A DNA stretch of 64,000 nt from contig OX246741.1 of the NCBI GenBank assembly GCA_945910005.1, positions 47,517,739 through 47,581,738 of the forward strand, written 5' to 3'. Under the pieces are notes generated by a model. That model saw nothing but the letters and a program-made list of their open reading frames with translations, did no database searches and was not told the DNA's origin. The first letter of the stretch is position 1; each line of letters begins with the position of its first letter. Origin of the DNA: Isoperla grammatica. Its lineage: Eukaryota > Arthropoda > Insecta > Plecoptera > Perlodidae. This document shows positions 22,446-36,326 of the stretch, piece after piece. Both the position numbers and the translations under genes were made by a program.

Positions 22446-23135
22446 CTCATTGAATAAACGATTTTAGCAGTTATGCACCTAATACTAGAAATTTTACTAC
22501 ACATTGCAAATTGGAATTCATTTCCAGTTTGAAGATAATTAGATTGGGATGAACGTACACCCCCTCCCCCCCCCCTTTACCCCTCTCTGTCATATGACAA
22601 AAAGTAGACTAGAGTAGGCTAGTAAGCAAGTAGAGTGCAGATATTCTTAGTTTGATATAGTAGTTTGAAGCTTCAAGTTATGCGACCACCGCCAAGCATA
22701 ACAAGTATGATTATAAAATGAAATTAATAAAATGATATGACTGTCGGGTAATTGTCACGGGGATAAGGGATGGTCACATAGCGATGGAGGGTGGGGTCAA
22801 ACTAAGAAAATCTCGAGTCAACGATAAATCATACCGTTATTGTTTATGAAAAATAAAATCCAATCAATCGTAACGCTGGTGTTTACTTCGTACACGTGTA
22901 CAATATTTTCCTCTGGTAGATATGTATATCTCTCAACGATCTTTGTCCTCGCCGTGGGGGCACCGCCACACATTAGTATTAGTTAGTGGTAGATACTAAT
23001 CTAGTGGCCACGTTGCTGCGAGTAGAGGTGTTGCACAGCGAGAGCCGCGGCCGCTGTCAGCAACGATTGACGTATGGCTGCCGAGTCAAAGGATTCACTC
23101 ACACCCGCTGGTTCTGTAGCACCCTGATGTCGGTA
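22445..23135. other. Unassigned DNA
   Basis: A C-rich stretch occurs at 22560-22580, then A+T-rich DNA, then a more G+C-rich patch from 22,930 to 23,110. No gene was recognised. Confidence 0.35.
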
Positions 23136-23331
23136 GACATCACTAGCGCCACATTTCAGACAGAGCTTCCTTCATTAGCCGCTAGGTGTTCATTGGTTCA
23201 CTCTGAGACATCACTAGCGCCACATTTCAGACAGAGCTTCCTTCATTAGCCGCTAGGTGTTCATTGGTTCATTGGCAGTGGTGTATTCCTAAAATATTGG
23301 TTCATTGGCAGTGGTGTATTCCTAAAATATT
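23136..23331. repeat. Two overlapping tandem duplications
   Basis: A 71-bp unit beginning GACATCACTAGCGCCACATT occurs at 23136 and 23207. Its end overlaps a second, 33-bp unit (GGTTCATTGGCAGTGGTGTA) repeated at 23266 and 23299. Copies are identical or nearly so, indicating two recent and separate duplication events at one spot. Confidence 0.92.
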
Positions 23332-23529
23332 AAGTACCTACGCGGTCAAATTTACGTGTGCACGGGCTCAGTGGGTGGGGGGAAGGGGGGGGCGATGGCA
23401 ATTGTTTTAAGTGGCTGGAAAAAGATTTTACAGAAATTAAACCTGAATAAATGTAGACGTTGAGGTAACATATTTTTTCTCAATTATAGATAATATTGGG
23501 TTCTTGAAATCTAAACAACAGTACTGTGA

Positions 23530-23600
23530 AAAAGCGCCTAGGCTGGCCTAGCCTCCAAATAAAAGTGCCTAGGCGGCGTCTAAGCCCGCCTAGGCTCGAA
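23530..23600. repeat. Cluster of GCCTAGGC palindromes
   Basis: GCCTAGGC or GCCTAGCC/GCCTAGGCGG occurs four times in about 65 bp (CGCCTAGGCTGGCCTAGCC, then GTGCCTAGGCGGCGTCTAAG, then CCGCCTAGGC). The half-sites are arranged as an inverted pair, as in the ends of some hAT-like elements. No target duplication was found. Confidence 0.5.
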
Positions 23601-26600
23601 AATACCACTCTTCATTGGTTTATTGTGTGCGACCAACAATAACTTAATCACGCACTCGGGTTGGGCATTTTCAAAATATGTAAACGTTGTCGTTGAATTA
23701 AGTTTTTACATGTAGGATTCTATTTGTCTTCCTGTATTTTTTCATTAATTTCATTACGTTCTTATTTATATCCAATGTTCAAATTTCTACCATATACGAT
23801 ATGTCGTTTCTTATTCCATGTAGTAGCTTGGTTGTTCATTGTAATGAGTTTACTTACAGCTGCTTGAGGCATCAAATTGAACATATTGTATTTTATAATT
23901 AAACAAGTTTGATTTATTATATAACGTGATCTCCTGGAATGAATACAAACGCATAGGCCAATCGAGACGATCTAGAATCAACATTATTTTGTAGTACACC
24001 ATCAGTCAAGTCATTCGGCCGAGTTTATAAACCCAAATTACCTACTTGCATGGACTGATAATTTTCAAAATTGCATTGTATCAACCTTAAAAAAAAAAAA
24101 AAACACTTAATTTATATACAATACCCTAATTTTATTTTAACTAAACAGATCGATGAAGCAATTTGTTACAAAAGTCTGCATAAACAAAATTACAATAACA
24201 CACCAACTTAATTGCTATACGTCTATTTTAAACATATGAGCGCATAGCCTTCGCCACAGCAATTAGGCGGTTTGGTGTTGTATACAATAGAGCAAAGCCT
24301 GACTTGAATACATATTATGCAAAGCTTTGCAGACACAGCCACACAACACAGCATCTATAGCCATTAATATCCAACCACAGCAGACATAAAACTCTTCCAC
24401 CAAGATGAAGAGGGCAGATACATTATGTACCACGCAGCCAGGCAACCATTTCCAGCTTGCTTTATCGACACAGGATCTTATTCCCATTATTTTGCACCGC
24501 ATATAATGTATTCATGGCTGGATGTTTATGCGATGGCACGTAGCATATATATATGTACACCTATACTGCTCGGTCTAACCATTGACGAGTGACGGATTAG
24601 AATATTAACTGTCGCCCATCAATCATACAGACAATAAACGTGAAATGGGCGTTTCAGAAACAATAATTCCAATATGACATGACTTTATTTTCAAAATAGA
24701 GTTCGATACTATACCCTTAGACGTTGACAACGATAGGTGATTGAAAGTTTGCAACATGGTGTATGCTATTCATAATGAATTAACAACTTGGTAAGGTAAG
24801 TTATAACAATTATAAGGTAATGTTGTGCTCGTTACACCTACTGCAATTGTATATTTTGTTAATGGTTATGGACTCTGAAACTGTCAATCATAATGGTGTT
24901 ATTTGCATCCAATAATGGTAATTTATGCTGTTTTACAATCATATTAGGTTATAAAAGGTAAAATGTTATAAAGCATGCAATTAGTAGATTTTAGTATGCA
25001 AATTCAGTACTTTTTGTATTTTGAAGTAAGGAATAAGGTTTCATATGCGTATGCGATGTATGTTTTCTAATCAAATGACTGTGTTGCGGTTATAATGATA
25101 TTAGTTGTATTGGGAAAAGTGGCAATCAGCCTAATGTTTATAATCTTATTTGCCGCCTGTCTCTTTCTGCATAAACTACAGCCAAGGTCAAGAGAGATGT
25201 TGTCTCAATGTTGTCTGGTAAGTAAGTGACATCAAAGGATGCTCTTATGTTCAAGCAGACGATTATTTGGACTGGTGGGCCACAGTTTGGTCTCTGGTTT
25301 GATAACGTTGAGTGCAAAACAGTGCCACTTTGTAAATGTGCACACAGAAGAAGTAATAACTTATTCCAAGAAGAAATTTTAAATTTAAACACGTCCAAGC
25401 ACATATCCAGAGAGATATGCTGTAATTTTACTGGACTAAATATAGAAATGCATACACCCGTAACAAAATCATGTATTATTATATACCTTATATCTTGACT
25501 TTACCCCTCTCACTTTCAGTATTATAACAATATATTAAAACACATGTTCAGTTATATTCAGTGTGTGCATGTTATTCAGTTGTTACACAGTTTTACCGGC
25601 TACCGCAGGTAACTAAATTGACGGTGGTACTAAACACATGATCACGAAATCTGAAATCCAAATACTAACAAAATCGAACCAACATCCTCCGGTTCTGGAT
25701 ACCGGTGTTCTTGAGGCCATTGAAACAAACCTCTATAAAACTGCTACTTGTTTTGAGTCTATTTTTAGACCAGAAAAGAAATTCGAACAATATTGTTTTT
25801 GAAATGAACCGAAATAAAAATAGCTCCGGTACGCTGTCCCGTTACTCATTCCCCATGCAGCGTCGAGCGAGCGTAATGTCCGGTCGAGCAGCAGAGATTC
25901 CTCCACGGCCAACAGTCGACCTCGTGCGTCGACCAGCGGCGACATCGACTGCGATATTAATATCGAACAATAAAATATGCAAGTCTGGCACTGCCGCGTT
26001 ATGACGTGGGTGCGCGACCAAACATCATAAACATCACACAAAGCATACATTCATGTGTGTACATCGTGCTTATCACGTGTAGCCTAGTACAGCGCCGGCG
26101 AGGGTAAATGCAACACACGAGGCGCATGACTTGAAGATGATGATACATTTCGACAGGAGTAGACTACAAGTCACTATCATCAGACGTATCATCCTCACTT
26201 AGGCCCTCGTTGCATGAATGAGATACGTAATTACAAAGTGTATGTTTAATTATTAATCACATACTGGTTGGTTTCAAGTGAATTGATTTCTAAACACATC
26301 GTTAGACCGCAAATGGGCGGGAAATGTATGTTACGGTTTCAACTACGGGATTCGTTCACATTAGTCATAACTAGGGGGGCGGGGTAGTTGTAAGTATGTG
26401 AATACTGCACTAATAATTCATTCAGCCACTGAGTGGAAGGGATAAAAGTGACGTAATTTCTTTGCAGTAAAGAGAATTTGTGTAAAATCGTCTAAAAAAA
26501 AGAAGCGCGGTTCTTGCTTGTTGCAGTTGTTGTGGTGGACATGATAAAAGATCAAAAAGTTTAGGTACCCGTAAAGGTATATTCTCTCGCATGCAGCAAA

Positions 26601-28042
26601 GAAGAAAGCCGTCCAAGTACCGTACGTACGTACCCTGGATTAGGATAAACGGTTTGGTCTAACCGCACTAGAACATTGTGTGTTGCCAGTTGGAAATCAC
26701 AAGTGGACAACTCACAAACATTCGGAGATGGCTTTTTTCACCTTCATCATCTTCATTATCACCCGCTCATCATCTCGATTAGCCATTGTTGCACAATCTC
26801 ATCAGTTAGCTTGAAGAAAATACGACCGAGTGTTTGTTGTATTTCCACGAACCCCACACAACACACACCTTGCGGTCTCCTCGTGTGCCACGGAGTCTCT
26901 CACAGTTATGTTCGTGTGGCATGTACTTTCTTGGAGCGCCCTCGTGTGTCATGGCGTTGTTTGCCCGAGGCGGAGCGGGTCCGAGGATGCTGGCTGGGCG
27001 GGTCCTAGGACGGCAACTAGAAGATCCGCCTTGCACACTCTCGCATACCTTCCTTCCATCGCCCGCTTACGTCACTCACGTGCAAAACAGACAAGATTGG
27101 TCGGAAGGTGAAGGAGATTTGGGCGGCCGGGTCTTTACTTAGTCGGTACCTTCTATATCCACACACTTGCTAGGCAGGGTAGTGGTCCTAAGTCTTTTTC
27201 TAAGAATGGCCTACTTTGAACCCCTTGTGAAGAGCCAGGCCAATATGTTAAAACAGATTTAAAACATTATTGGAAAGCTTATTGAGTCTTTGTTCCGACC
27301 AGGAATAAGTAACTACTTCATGTGATCTGGGTCTGGTTTCACTAGAAAAAGACAGGTCCATCCTTGTGGATCCAGGCCCAGAGGTTTGGCTCCTGTCAAA
27401 AACCGTTTGAATGAGCGACGAAAACCAGAACTACCAAACGGTGGTCAAAGGAACGCTGCTCAGTATGACAATAAATTAATTATGTAAGATAAAATTTTGG
27501 CCGGAGATGAAAAACCAAAATCACCACACGATATCCATAGGCAAAATAATGAACTCTCGTTCAATACGTTTGCAATCCGCACACGCAGATAAGCTGCTCT
27601 TGTGTGCCTGAGGGGTTGTTGATTACCCATTTCCCCCTCCCGACCTAAGTCTTTCTCCTCGGCAACGATTCATCGACAAAAGATTCCCAACAATACTAAA
27701 CACAAAAGGAAGGTGTGTCAAGCGTTCCTCACCGCAACCAAACGTGTCGAGTAATTCGTACAGGAAGTGAAGTGAGTGGATCACAACTAAAACTTGACAC
27801 AAGAGATCGGCAACACAATAATTACATCTCTTACCGCAGAAGTGTGCGGTTAGCCTTATCATACCTACTGTGGAATCAGCGTTGAGAAACAGTGGATGAA
27901 TGGAGCCTCTCTCGGCCCATGCATGCATGCTCTTTCCACCCCACTCAAACACAACTAGAAAACATTCACCCTCACCATTGTAACATTTCAGTGGACCGCA
28001 CTTCGACTTCCGTAGGTGAATGTTTTCGAGATTTCTGTAATG
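23601..28042. other. Unassigned DNA
   Basis: Mostly A+T-rich. More G+C-rich patches occur at 25,850-25,950 (repeated GTCGA) and 26,850-27,140. Frames of up to 110 codons in the latter patch run on both strands and in several frames, with no domain recognised. A poly-A run lies near 24,090. No gene is called. Confidence 0.35.
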
Positions 28043-28046
28043 TTAA

Positions 28047-28417
28047 CAGGGAAGGATACCTCTACGTCAAAAACCGCACAAAAATTCATTTTTAAATGAT
28101 ATCACAAGAATGGGCTTCGAAATCGAAAATCTGAATCAACAGCGCGCTGTGGTTTAGTAAGCCCTACACATTGAATGCTCTATGTCATGACTTCTATATT
28201 ATAGTCAGCATGTTTTTTTTATAAATAATTAATTTGATTAATAATTATCGGATTATAATGAAAATACTGCGCAAATGGTTATAATATTGTATTCAGTCTG
28301 TACGGCTTACCAAAGCACAGTGCGCTGCTGATTTAGATTTTCGATTTCTTGTTGAAATCTTGAGATATAATTAAACAATGACAATTTTCTGCGGTTTTTG
28401 ACGTCGAGACTGTTCTG
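28047..28417. mobile_element. TTAA-type palindromic MITE, copy 2
   Basis: Same orientation and nearly the same sequence as 11676-12048. It begins CAGGGAAGGATACCTCTACG after TTAA (28043-28046) and ends before TTAC (28418-28421), one base from a perfect duplication. The ends (CAAAAACCGCA and its complement) and inner arms (AAATCGAAAATCTGAATCA and its complement) are inverted, giving a 371-bp foldback. Having a different flank from copy 1 confirms the element boundaries. Confidence 0.82.
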
Positions 28418-28421
28418 TTAC

Positions 28422-31400
28422 GTGTATTTCTGTGTGTTCTTCTTTTTATGGCCGCTTCTAGCGGGCCCGACTTCAATCATCTACTGTGGTATTGAACAGT
28501 AGGCCTACCTAGCTTAGCTTATCACCGCAGCGATACAATAATTACATGCGCAGTAGAGTTGCAGTTAACTTCGCGCACGGAAAAACCGTGACGATGATTG
28601 ATCGTGCAAGGGATGCAACTAGACGTCAACAACACGTCAACAACGGGAGGGAACAAACCGATGCTTGCATGTGTTGAAATGTGAACAAACTCCCACAGAC
28701 GCTCGAACTGAATAGTAGTTGAGAAAATGGTATGGCAAACATGAGCATTTGTTTTTTATTGCACAAATACTTAATGAACACAAACATCCATGTCAGTTTA
28801 CAGGTTCTTTTTAATGTGCAATTAATTATTCAAAATAAAGGGTAAAAAGAAAAGCAAGTGATAAATATAAAAACTTGTTTGTACCAGATGTAACTGAGAG
28901 CCATGAGGACAGATATTCTAGCAATCGAAATAAGATGGTATAAAATTAATCGATCAGTTCTTGTCACGATTTCAATGGTAGCTCCCTTGGCATTTTAAAA
29001 CTGCCAAGGGTGTAAAATGAACCAATTCCCGCCAAAACGATAAGATAATAAACAGCCTTCGTCGTCCACCTTCATTTTCCTATCGAAAACATCTCAATAA
29101 AATAACCATCACGATGTTTTGTGCAATAAAACGATTTGTGGGTTTTTGATTTTTATTAGATTTCATTCTACAAGGTCCAATAGGTAACAAGTCAACAACA
29201 ACAACAACAACAGCAACAGCCCGCGTGCGAAGTCGATAAAAACCATTACGACACTTTATACATAGAAGACTTTCAAAAACATGAATAAGAAATGCTGGTG
29301 GATAGACAGGTCAGGTGAGCTTACACGATCTAAAAGACAAGCCACCCATTTGTTTGTATTTATTTGCGATATAGGCTATTAATTAAAGCACGTTTTTATA
29401 TATGACGACACATCACCGGAACATAATTTATATTCTATTCGCGCTCGTTTCCATTAGCCCATTTAAAAAGCAAACATCTATCGTACATTTAAAACCTACA
29501 TTTTAATAATCCTTAACCTTCCAAAACGTGCGGTTTTAGATAGATCATTCATTATGATTCACATCCAGGCAGGAACCTCTGACGAGTTCAAAACAAATCG
29601 TTTCCATAAAAACCTGTTTCTTTTTCCTGGCCGCCTCAAATAGATTGAAAACTCCTATACACTGCTAGAACAGGATAAACTCTAAACTACTATAATGACG
29701 ATAATGGCCTAGTATCGGATCCCCGCCCGTTCCATTCGACTGCGGAAAGTCACGAGATGAGATGGAAGAATATTACACATTCCTACAATCTCTTCGTTCG
29801 GCATCGTCTCTTGGTCTATACTTGTTGTTATCACTTTCATTTCGTCTCTATTGGGCCGAGTACGATTGAATATCTTACCGACAACATTGCTTGATACATT
29901 TTAGAATGTTTAGTTTAGTTGCGCTTTACTTATCGGTTGAGATATGGCGTCTTCGTGGTCTACTTCACGCCTACAATTGAAGATAGATCTCGATCTGAAG
30001 GGTTTACACAGCGAAACCATCACTCAATACACAGTTTTGTTTTAAAATGTTTTTTGGACCGTCACTATTTTTGGTTTCAGAACTGAAGTAAAGTTTCTAC
30101 TCAATTGTCTAGACAACGTATTTCAATAATACATTAATTGACAACAATGTTTACATCTTATTTATTATTGGTATAGTGCAACAGTATTGCCATTACTATT
30201 GTTATTTGTCACACACCTTATTTTTTTTCTAAATAACGTTTTAAATGATGCTATTGACGGAACTTTTTTAAAGACCATTGTTTTCACACATTTAGTTTTC
30301 TGTCTTTAGAGCTAGGCTAGTCAGATTTTAAACAATTAGAAGAACATAAACCAGATGAACTCATTATGCGAGTAAATAGTTATTATCAGCTCTCATCATG
30401 TGATCAAAATGTGTGCTATTATTTTATTACACACAGCCAGATTATATCGTTGATAACCTTTTACTTTACGTTACACCCATGATTATCCTCTACACTTATT
30501 GATTGATCCAATCAGATGGTGATCAAAATCATCAACCGAAATATCCCACACTTGTATTCCCATATCGCCAAGTGCAACAACGCAACAGATGGCTTGTTTC
30601 AAAGTTCACTTGCATCCCACACACATAACCACAATGTGTCGACCATACGTTAATCGTAACCCTACCCGATGTCCACATTTTAATTCATGCACACACACAC
30701 ATACAATCCTTCTGAGAACTCGCCAAGTGCATTCAATGCAACACGCAAGTGCGTTCACATTGTATGCGAGTAATGTATGCGTCGCACAGTGCGTGAACTC
30801 GTATCGCCTCGGTCATCGGGGTCCGATCATAGACCGACCATACAACTAATTGAAGCATTCATAACCGCCGCATTGTTCACCCAGATGTCAACTATTATAG
30901 TACACTCTTAATAAATAACTCAAACATACGCATCGAAAAAAAAACCACACCACACTTGCTCTTCTATTCACCTCATATAAAAAAAACGACAGTCTTTTCT
31001 ATATGACTCGATATTTTTAAACGCCATTGTCCTAGTCTTTATTTTCGGAGTACGGAGGGGTTGTCACGTGAGTGAGGCAGACTGTTACAATAGGACACAA
31101 TAGGCCACGCGACCCAGGACAGAACATGTGCCCGGGTATTGAATGGGATAATTGTTTGTTGCGATCAAGATTATTTATTCCAAAGCGGGAGAGGTTGCTT
31201 TAGAACTCATCGTGGGTGACGTACGTGATTAATGAAGGGACACTTGTTTTGTTCTAGAAGGTGGACAATGTGGCTTAGTTAAATCCTTTTATCGTAAACG
31301 GAGATTTTTAGCCGCATGGGACGCACAATTGGGTTACGTTTGGATCTCGTTACGGGCAAATCTATCAGGTATTGTGTTTGAAGGGCATAGATTTTCCTAT

Positions 31401-33325
31401 TGCGAGACTCGCAATAATCGATTGAAAGTTTGGACAAATTTCGGGCAGTTTGGGTAAATATTTCATGAACTGTTTCGTAAACGGTTGTTTGTAAAAAAAA
31501 AAAAAATCAAATAAAGTTCTTATGTTGAAAAGTGATATAATAACATAGGTACCAAATATAATTGAACTTGGAAGTAACGCTAAAATGACATTACGGGATA
31601 TATACAAGCAGAGAGATGTTTAGTTATACTGTATTGCTAGGTTATCTGGAAGAAATAAGTTCCAATAAAGATGATAATTACTGACTAACCATACGAAAAC
31701 CTATCATCTTGATATCAAACACGCATATTCAAGAAATAATTAACGTTTCCGTGCACAGCAATGCAGTTTCATAATGCAAAACGTTTGACGTATCGCACGT
31801 ACTTGAGATCAGCAATCACATCCAATCATATCTGTCCACCCACAATCACGAACGAGTTCATATTATTTGTAACCCAGCCAGCTGAGCGCTCCGATCATGA
31901 ATAAATAGGTCGTATCGTGGGAACGCGTCCCCCTCCCCCCTCTAATGTGTGGTTAATACCGAGCAGATGTGCGGGGGGGGGGGACCCTCCAGGCTTCAAT
32001 CGGGCCGGGACACCTTATAAACAGTGGGAGCGATGATAGGGTGTCACGTTGTCAATTCGCCCGATAATTGTCCGACAACAACCAAGTGAACAAGAGTGAC
32101 CTTGGAAATGAATATATGTCCTCTAAATTCGACACGAGGCGAATATTAACAGTCACCATTTAGAAAACGGGGGTTCATGAAACTATGAATTCGATTTCTA
32201 TGTAATAGCCCCAATAGCCTCAAATTAAATTTCGGATGGGAATTGCCCCCCCCCCCCCACACACATTTAATTTTTAACTTGTAATTTTATTTTATAGATG
32301 TAATATTAAGTTTTAATAGCCTATACATTTTTTTATAAAATGTGTTTTGTATTATATTGATTAGAACGCTGGTCATCCAATGGTCAGCCACAAGTTTTTT
32401 TCCTCGATAAAGGCCGACTTTTCTTCGTTTACTCTTAAATGAATTTGCTATGCATGTTCGAAAAATCTTAATTAAGAAATGTCAAAAGTGAAACACGGTG
32501 TATTACTGCGTTTGACTAATGTTGCCGCATTAATAGAACAAAGCGACCACATGCTGTGACTTGTGAGCACTGATAAATGAGACGAGAGCGCATGCGCACA
32601 AGAATGCAGTTACGAGCCTTCAGAACAGACATCTACAATATAGATGTTGTACTTACTGCAACTATAAACAATATTATTACTTCCTACTACGGTAATATAT
32701 AAAATAAAATAAATCACAGCCATCAAGTCTAGGTACTTATTATTTACTTGTTGAATATACATCGTTACATGAGCGAGAATATAAAGTGTGTTTATTTTAC
32801 TGTCCTTTACAGTTCCATTAAGGATTTGAGAGTTACAACTATACGTTTTCCAATTAATACAATTTAATTTTGAAATCATTTTAAGTGATTTTACAGTAAT
32901 TTATTACATAAATGTATTATCGATTTAAAACAAATTCTTATAACACAGCTAACCAAAATATTGCATCTTCTAGTACGCTGTATTTTTAATATATGGCATT
33001 CAGGTAAAGAAAATTGACCTCACACGTTCGACTGATCCTCCGATCACGATAAGAACGCATCTTTGTCGAGCTGCACAACGTTTCGTTTATCTATTGCCCT
33101 ACACGTTCAGTAACTGCCTCGTTGACCCCCCAGCATGATCTTAAAGCGCGTGGCAAACAAAACAACGCTACTCAGTACTCAGGTAGGTATTGCAGAACAT
33201 CCTGTTGTAATTAACACGTATGTCTGTCTGTCTGTCTAGTGCGACATAACAGATCTGTGTACTCGTAGCTTGTGCACTTGTCATCGTTTCATTAGCATCC
33301 ACTGAATATACGCGCGACAAGATAC
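28422..33325. other. Unassigned A+T-rich DNA
   Basis: No gene was recognised. Includes a short hairpin (CCCTTGGCA/TGCCAAGGG) near 28,983-29,010, a (CAA)n run near 29,190-29,218, a G run near 31,972-31,983, a C run at 32,246-32,258 and a (GTCT)n run near 33,222-33,237. Confidence 0.4.
32246..32258. repeat. Poly-C tract, 13 bp
   Basis: Uninterrupted C run followed by ACACACA. Confidence 0.9.
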
Positions 33326-33489
33326 GGAGAGCTTTGGACAGAGCAACAAGTGAGCAAGTAGAGTCAACAAGTTCTTTGGTTTGTAGATGATTAGGTTGAA
33401 AATTGACGGACCGAGGAGAGCTTTGGACAGGCAACAAGTGAGCAAACAGAGTCAACAAGTTCTTTGGTTTGTAGATGTGTTGAAAATCG
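33326..33489. repeat. Two-copy tandem duplication, 89 bp
   Basis: GGAGAGCTTTGGACAG starts at 33326 and again at 33415. Both copies continue with GCAACAAGTGAGCAA, GAGTCAACAAGTTCTTTGGT and TTGTAGATG. The second copy is slightly shorter. Confidence 0.9.
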
Positions 33490-36203
33490 ATTCCAATAAT
33501 CATGGCAATATCATTTGATGATTCAAACAAAAATAAATGGCAACTATTCCTGACTGACTTGCCGGAATAAATTTACAAAAACTGTGTTCCCCTCCACACT
33601 AAAACAAAAACGATGCGCAACTAAACGGACCTATTTGGAAACTCCCAGAATCTGCTTCATCATTTTTATTACTTGACAAATATTCAATTACATAACTTAA
33701 CATTTGCATATTTCCAATATAAAACATCAATGCTCAGGAACAAAAATCCCACGTCTTTTTATGCATGTCTATAAAACACAATCGCAGTATTTTCACGCCG
33801 GTACTGTCAGCAACAACGATGAACCCGTATGTACCATTACGTAGGCGCGTCACGCCCGAAGGTCTACTTGCATTTCTGGCACACGAGGATATTTCTTATG
33901 ACCTTTGCTGTCCAAGATGGCGTGTTTGTTCATCAACCAACCTAATGGACTCTATCTCCATTACAATCTTACTTTATGATTCAAATCACTTTGGTATAAA
34001 AACTTTCACAATCGTAATTGTTTCCATAGCGAAGTGAGTGTCAGAAACAGACAATAAAATCCCCGTTTTATTTCACTCCGAGAAGAATAAATTGATACTA
34101 CGTTGTTATTATTAAACACAATCATAATAATTATATGATAATGCAATACACTTGCACGGCACGATTATATAATGTGCTCGCAGAAGAAAGAACAAACTAG
34201 CGATGAAATTCACAATAAATTCACTCTGCCTGTCATACGATGGTGGGAGGAAGGCAACGGGTACGCCTGCGAGACATGAATGAATTATGAATCAATATTG
34301 TGTTTTATGTTCAAAATAAGTGCTAGTTATGAAATGAAAACCGTGTAATGAAGAGGGCTTCTAGATTGGACGGGCACACGAGTATTTGACAGATTGCCAC
34401 AATTCGGAAATAAATATATTCAAGCTGTGTCAGATTACGAGTTCGTTACTGTACAACAATCCAGGAATTGGGTTCACATAATTTAATTGTGGAACATTAT
34501 ATACTTGTAGCTTTTTGCGCATTACACATGTAAATGTTATCACATGATAATTGATTGATTGGATTTAGTAATCAGTTACGATGTACACCCTTAGAAAATG
34601 CAGTTTTTCCTTCCCAAAGTGCACCAAACTTCGCTAAATTATGTACAGGATGATAACATAAAGTCTAGACACAGTTTGGATTGAATAGACAGGCTTTCTA
34701 GACAGGCAGTGCCCAAGAACACACACAAGCAGGTACAGTCATGAAAAGAATATTGCGACATCCACTTGCCCGAAGCTTCTAAGATGTAAACAGAGCACAG
34801 AAACAATGTTGTGCAATATTAATAACTCGATTCTCATTATTTGCCTTGCAGATTTTTGAACGCAATCGCACGAATTTAGCCCAAAGCATCGCTTTAGAAT
34901 ACGATTATTATAACTTTCATTTTTGTTTTGTCTCGATTGTTTTGTTTTGTTTCGATCGATAGATCGTCCGAGGCTTTTCGATTACGATCCCACCAAAGGT
35001 GTCGAAGTCTGTCTGTCCGCTCGCTAATGATTAATAACGACCAGATTGCGGTGACGTCATGCGATTATTCTCTCACGCGCATGTTCCGGCCACCTGCTAC
35101 TGTCTTGTCTGCGCACCGCGTGGAATCTGTGTGATGCACTTTCAATTGCAATTGCGCGCGCACATGGTGATGTACAGAGAGAGACCACACATGTGTGCGA
35201 GGACCATTTTTCACCGCGCGTCGTGAGAACTGCTGACAAACATGGTAGAAAGCTGACAACAGTTGAGTTACATGTCGTTGTTTGTAAGGGCGTGAACACT
35301 TTTTCTTGTCACGTAAATACAATTAGTATATTTCTTTAGATAATAGGAATACCAATCATAACAATGTGATTTATACAATTTTGTAAATTTGAAATTGAAT
35401 TTCGCATTTACAAAGGGGGTTCGTTTTTCTACCAACCCACACTTTTTTTTGATATGACATTATATCGCCTATACAGAAATCGACGTAAATTCTAACTCAC
35501 AAAGTACCAAGTTTATATAATTCTATTTCAAACAAAGCGATCAAATTAGAATGATTTAGAAGCCATATTCGCTGTATTTTTATCTGTGTTGTAGTTGTTT
35601 TCAGCAACTAGATTTGTATTTTAGTTTAGATGTTTTATATCTTCGCTAAGTATAACCCAAGAAGAACAACACGAAGGGGGAAACGCCATCAAGTTTTTGG
35701 ATTTCAATCAAACAATGGCAGTGTAACAGTGTAATAAACAAAGTAGATTTCAATTTAGCTCTGTCAAATCGAATAAAAAAAAGTTAAAATAACTAGATTT
35801 AAATAAAATGTAACAAAAACTCATACTAAACTGTAAAAGAGAAGGGAAGGGTTGACCCAGAAGAGAGTATTGAGTTTCTCCGCCACCTTATCACGTGATC
35901 TAACTAAGAGATCCGATACTAAGATTTAAATGTCAACACCCCACGACCATAGGCTAACCAACAATACCCGTATATATTCTCTCACGAACATGAAATGTGC
36001 GCACAAAAGAGAAGTTACAATAAACCTGATTATTAGTTCACTACATTTATGCATAATAAAACCCTATTCCCCCGTAATCCCACCAGCCCTGTGCACTACA
36101 AACATTTATCTTTTTCGTGGGGAGGAAACAAAACAATAGATCTTTTATATTCGCAACCCACGCGAAAAGCAAGAGTATACTCTACTATCCATAACAACTG
36201 CTA
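33490..36203. other. Unassigned DNA
   Basis: A+T-rich apart from a CpG-richer patch at 34,960-35,230. Overlapping short frames occur on both strands of that patch; none is recognised. Confidence 0.35.
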
Positions 36204-36326
36204 CGTCAGTCTATGAATAAGTTGCCGGGATTGTTTCCCATAGACCTAGATCGAGACAGGTTGCGCCAAGGATGTCCCCAGGGTCCCGTACTGGGTCCAT
36301 GCATGTACGTAAGTGATACCATATGA
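36204..36326 (+). pseudogene. Non-LTR retrotransposon reverse-transcriptase fragment
   Basis: In one frame the DNA reads ...LRQGCPQGPVLGPCMYVSD.., then a stop at 36324-36326. GCPQGxVLGP matches the conserved G(V/C)PQGSVLGP motif of LINE reverse transcriptases, which lies between the two catalytic aspartate motifs. No FADD/YADD box, endonuclease or flanking RT motifs were found in 36.0-36.6 kb. I therefore infer a short decayed fragment. The LINE clade cannot be told. Confidence 0.6.
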
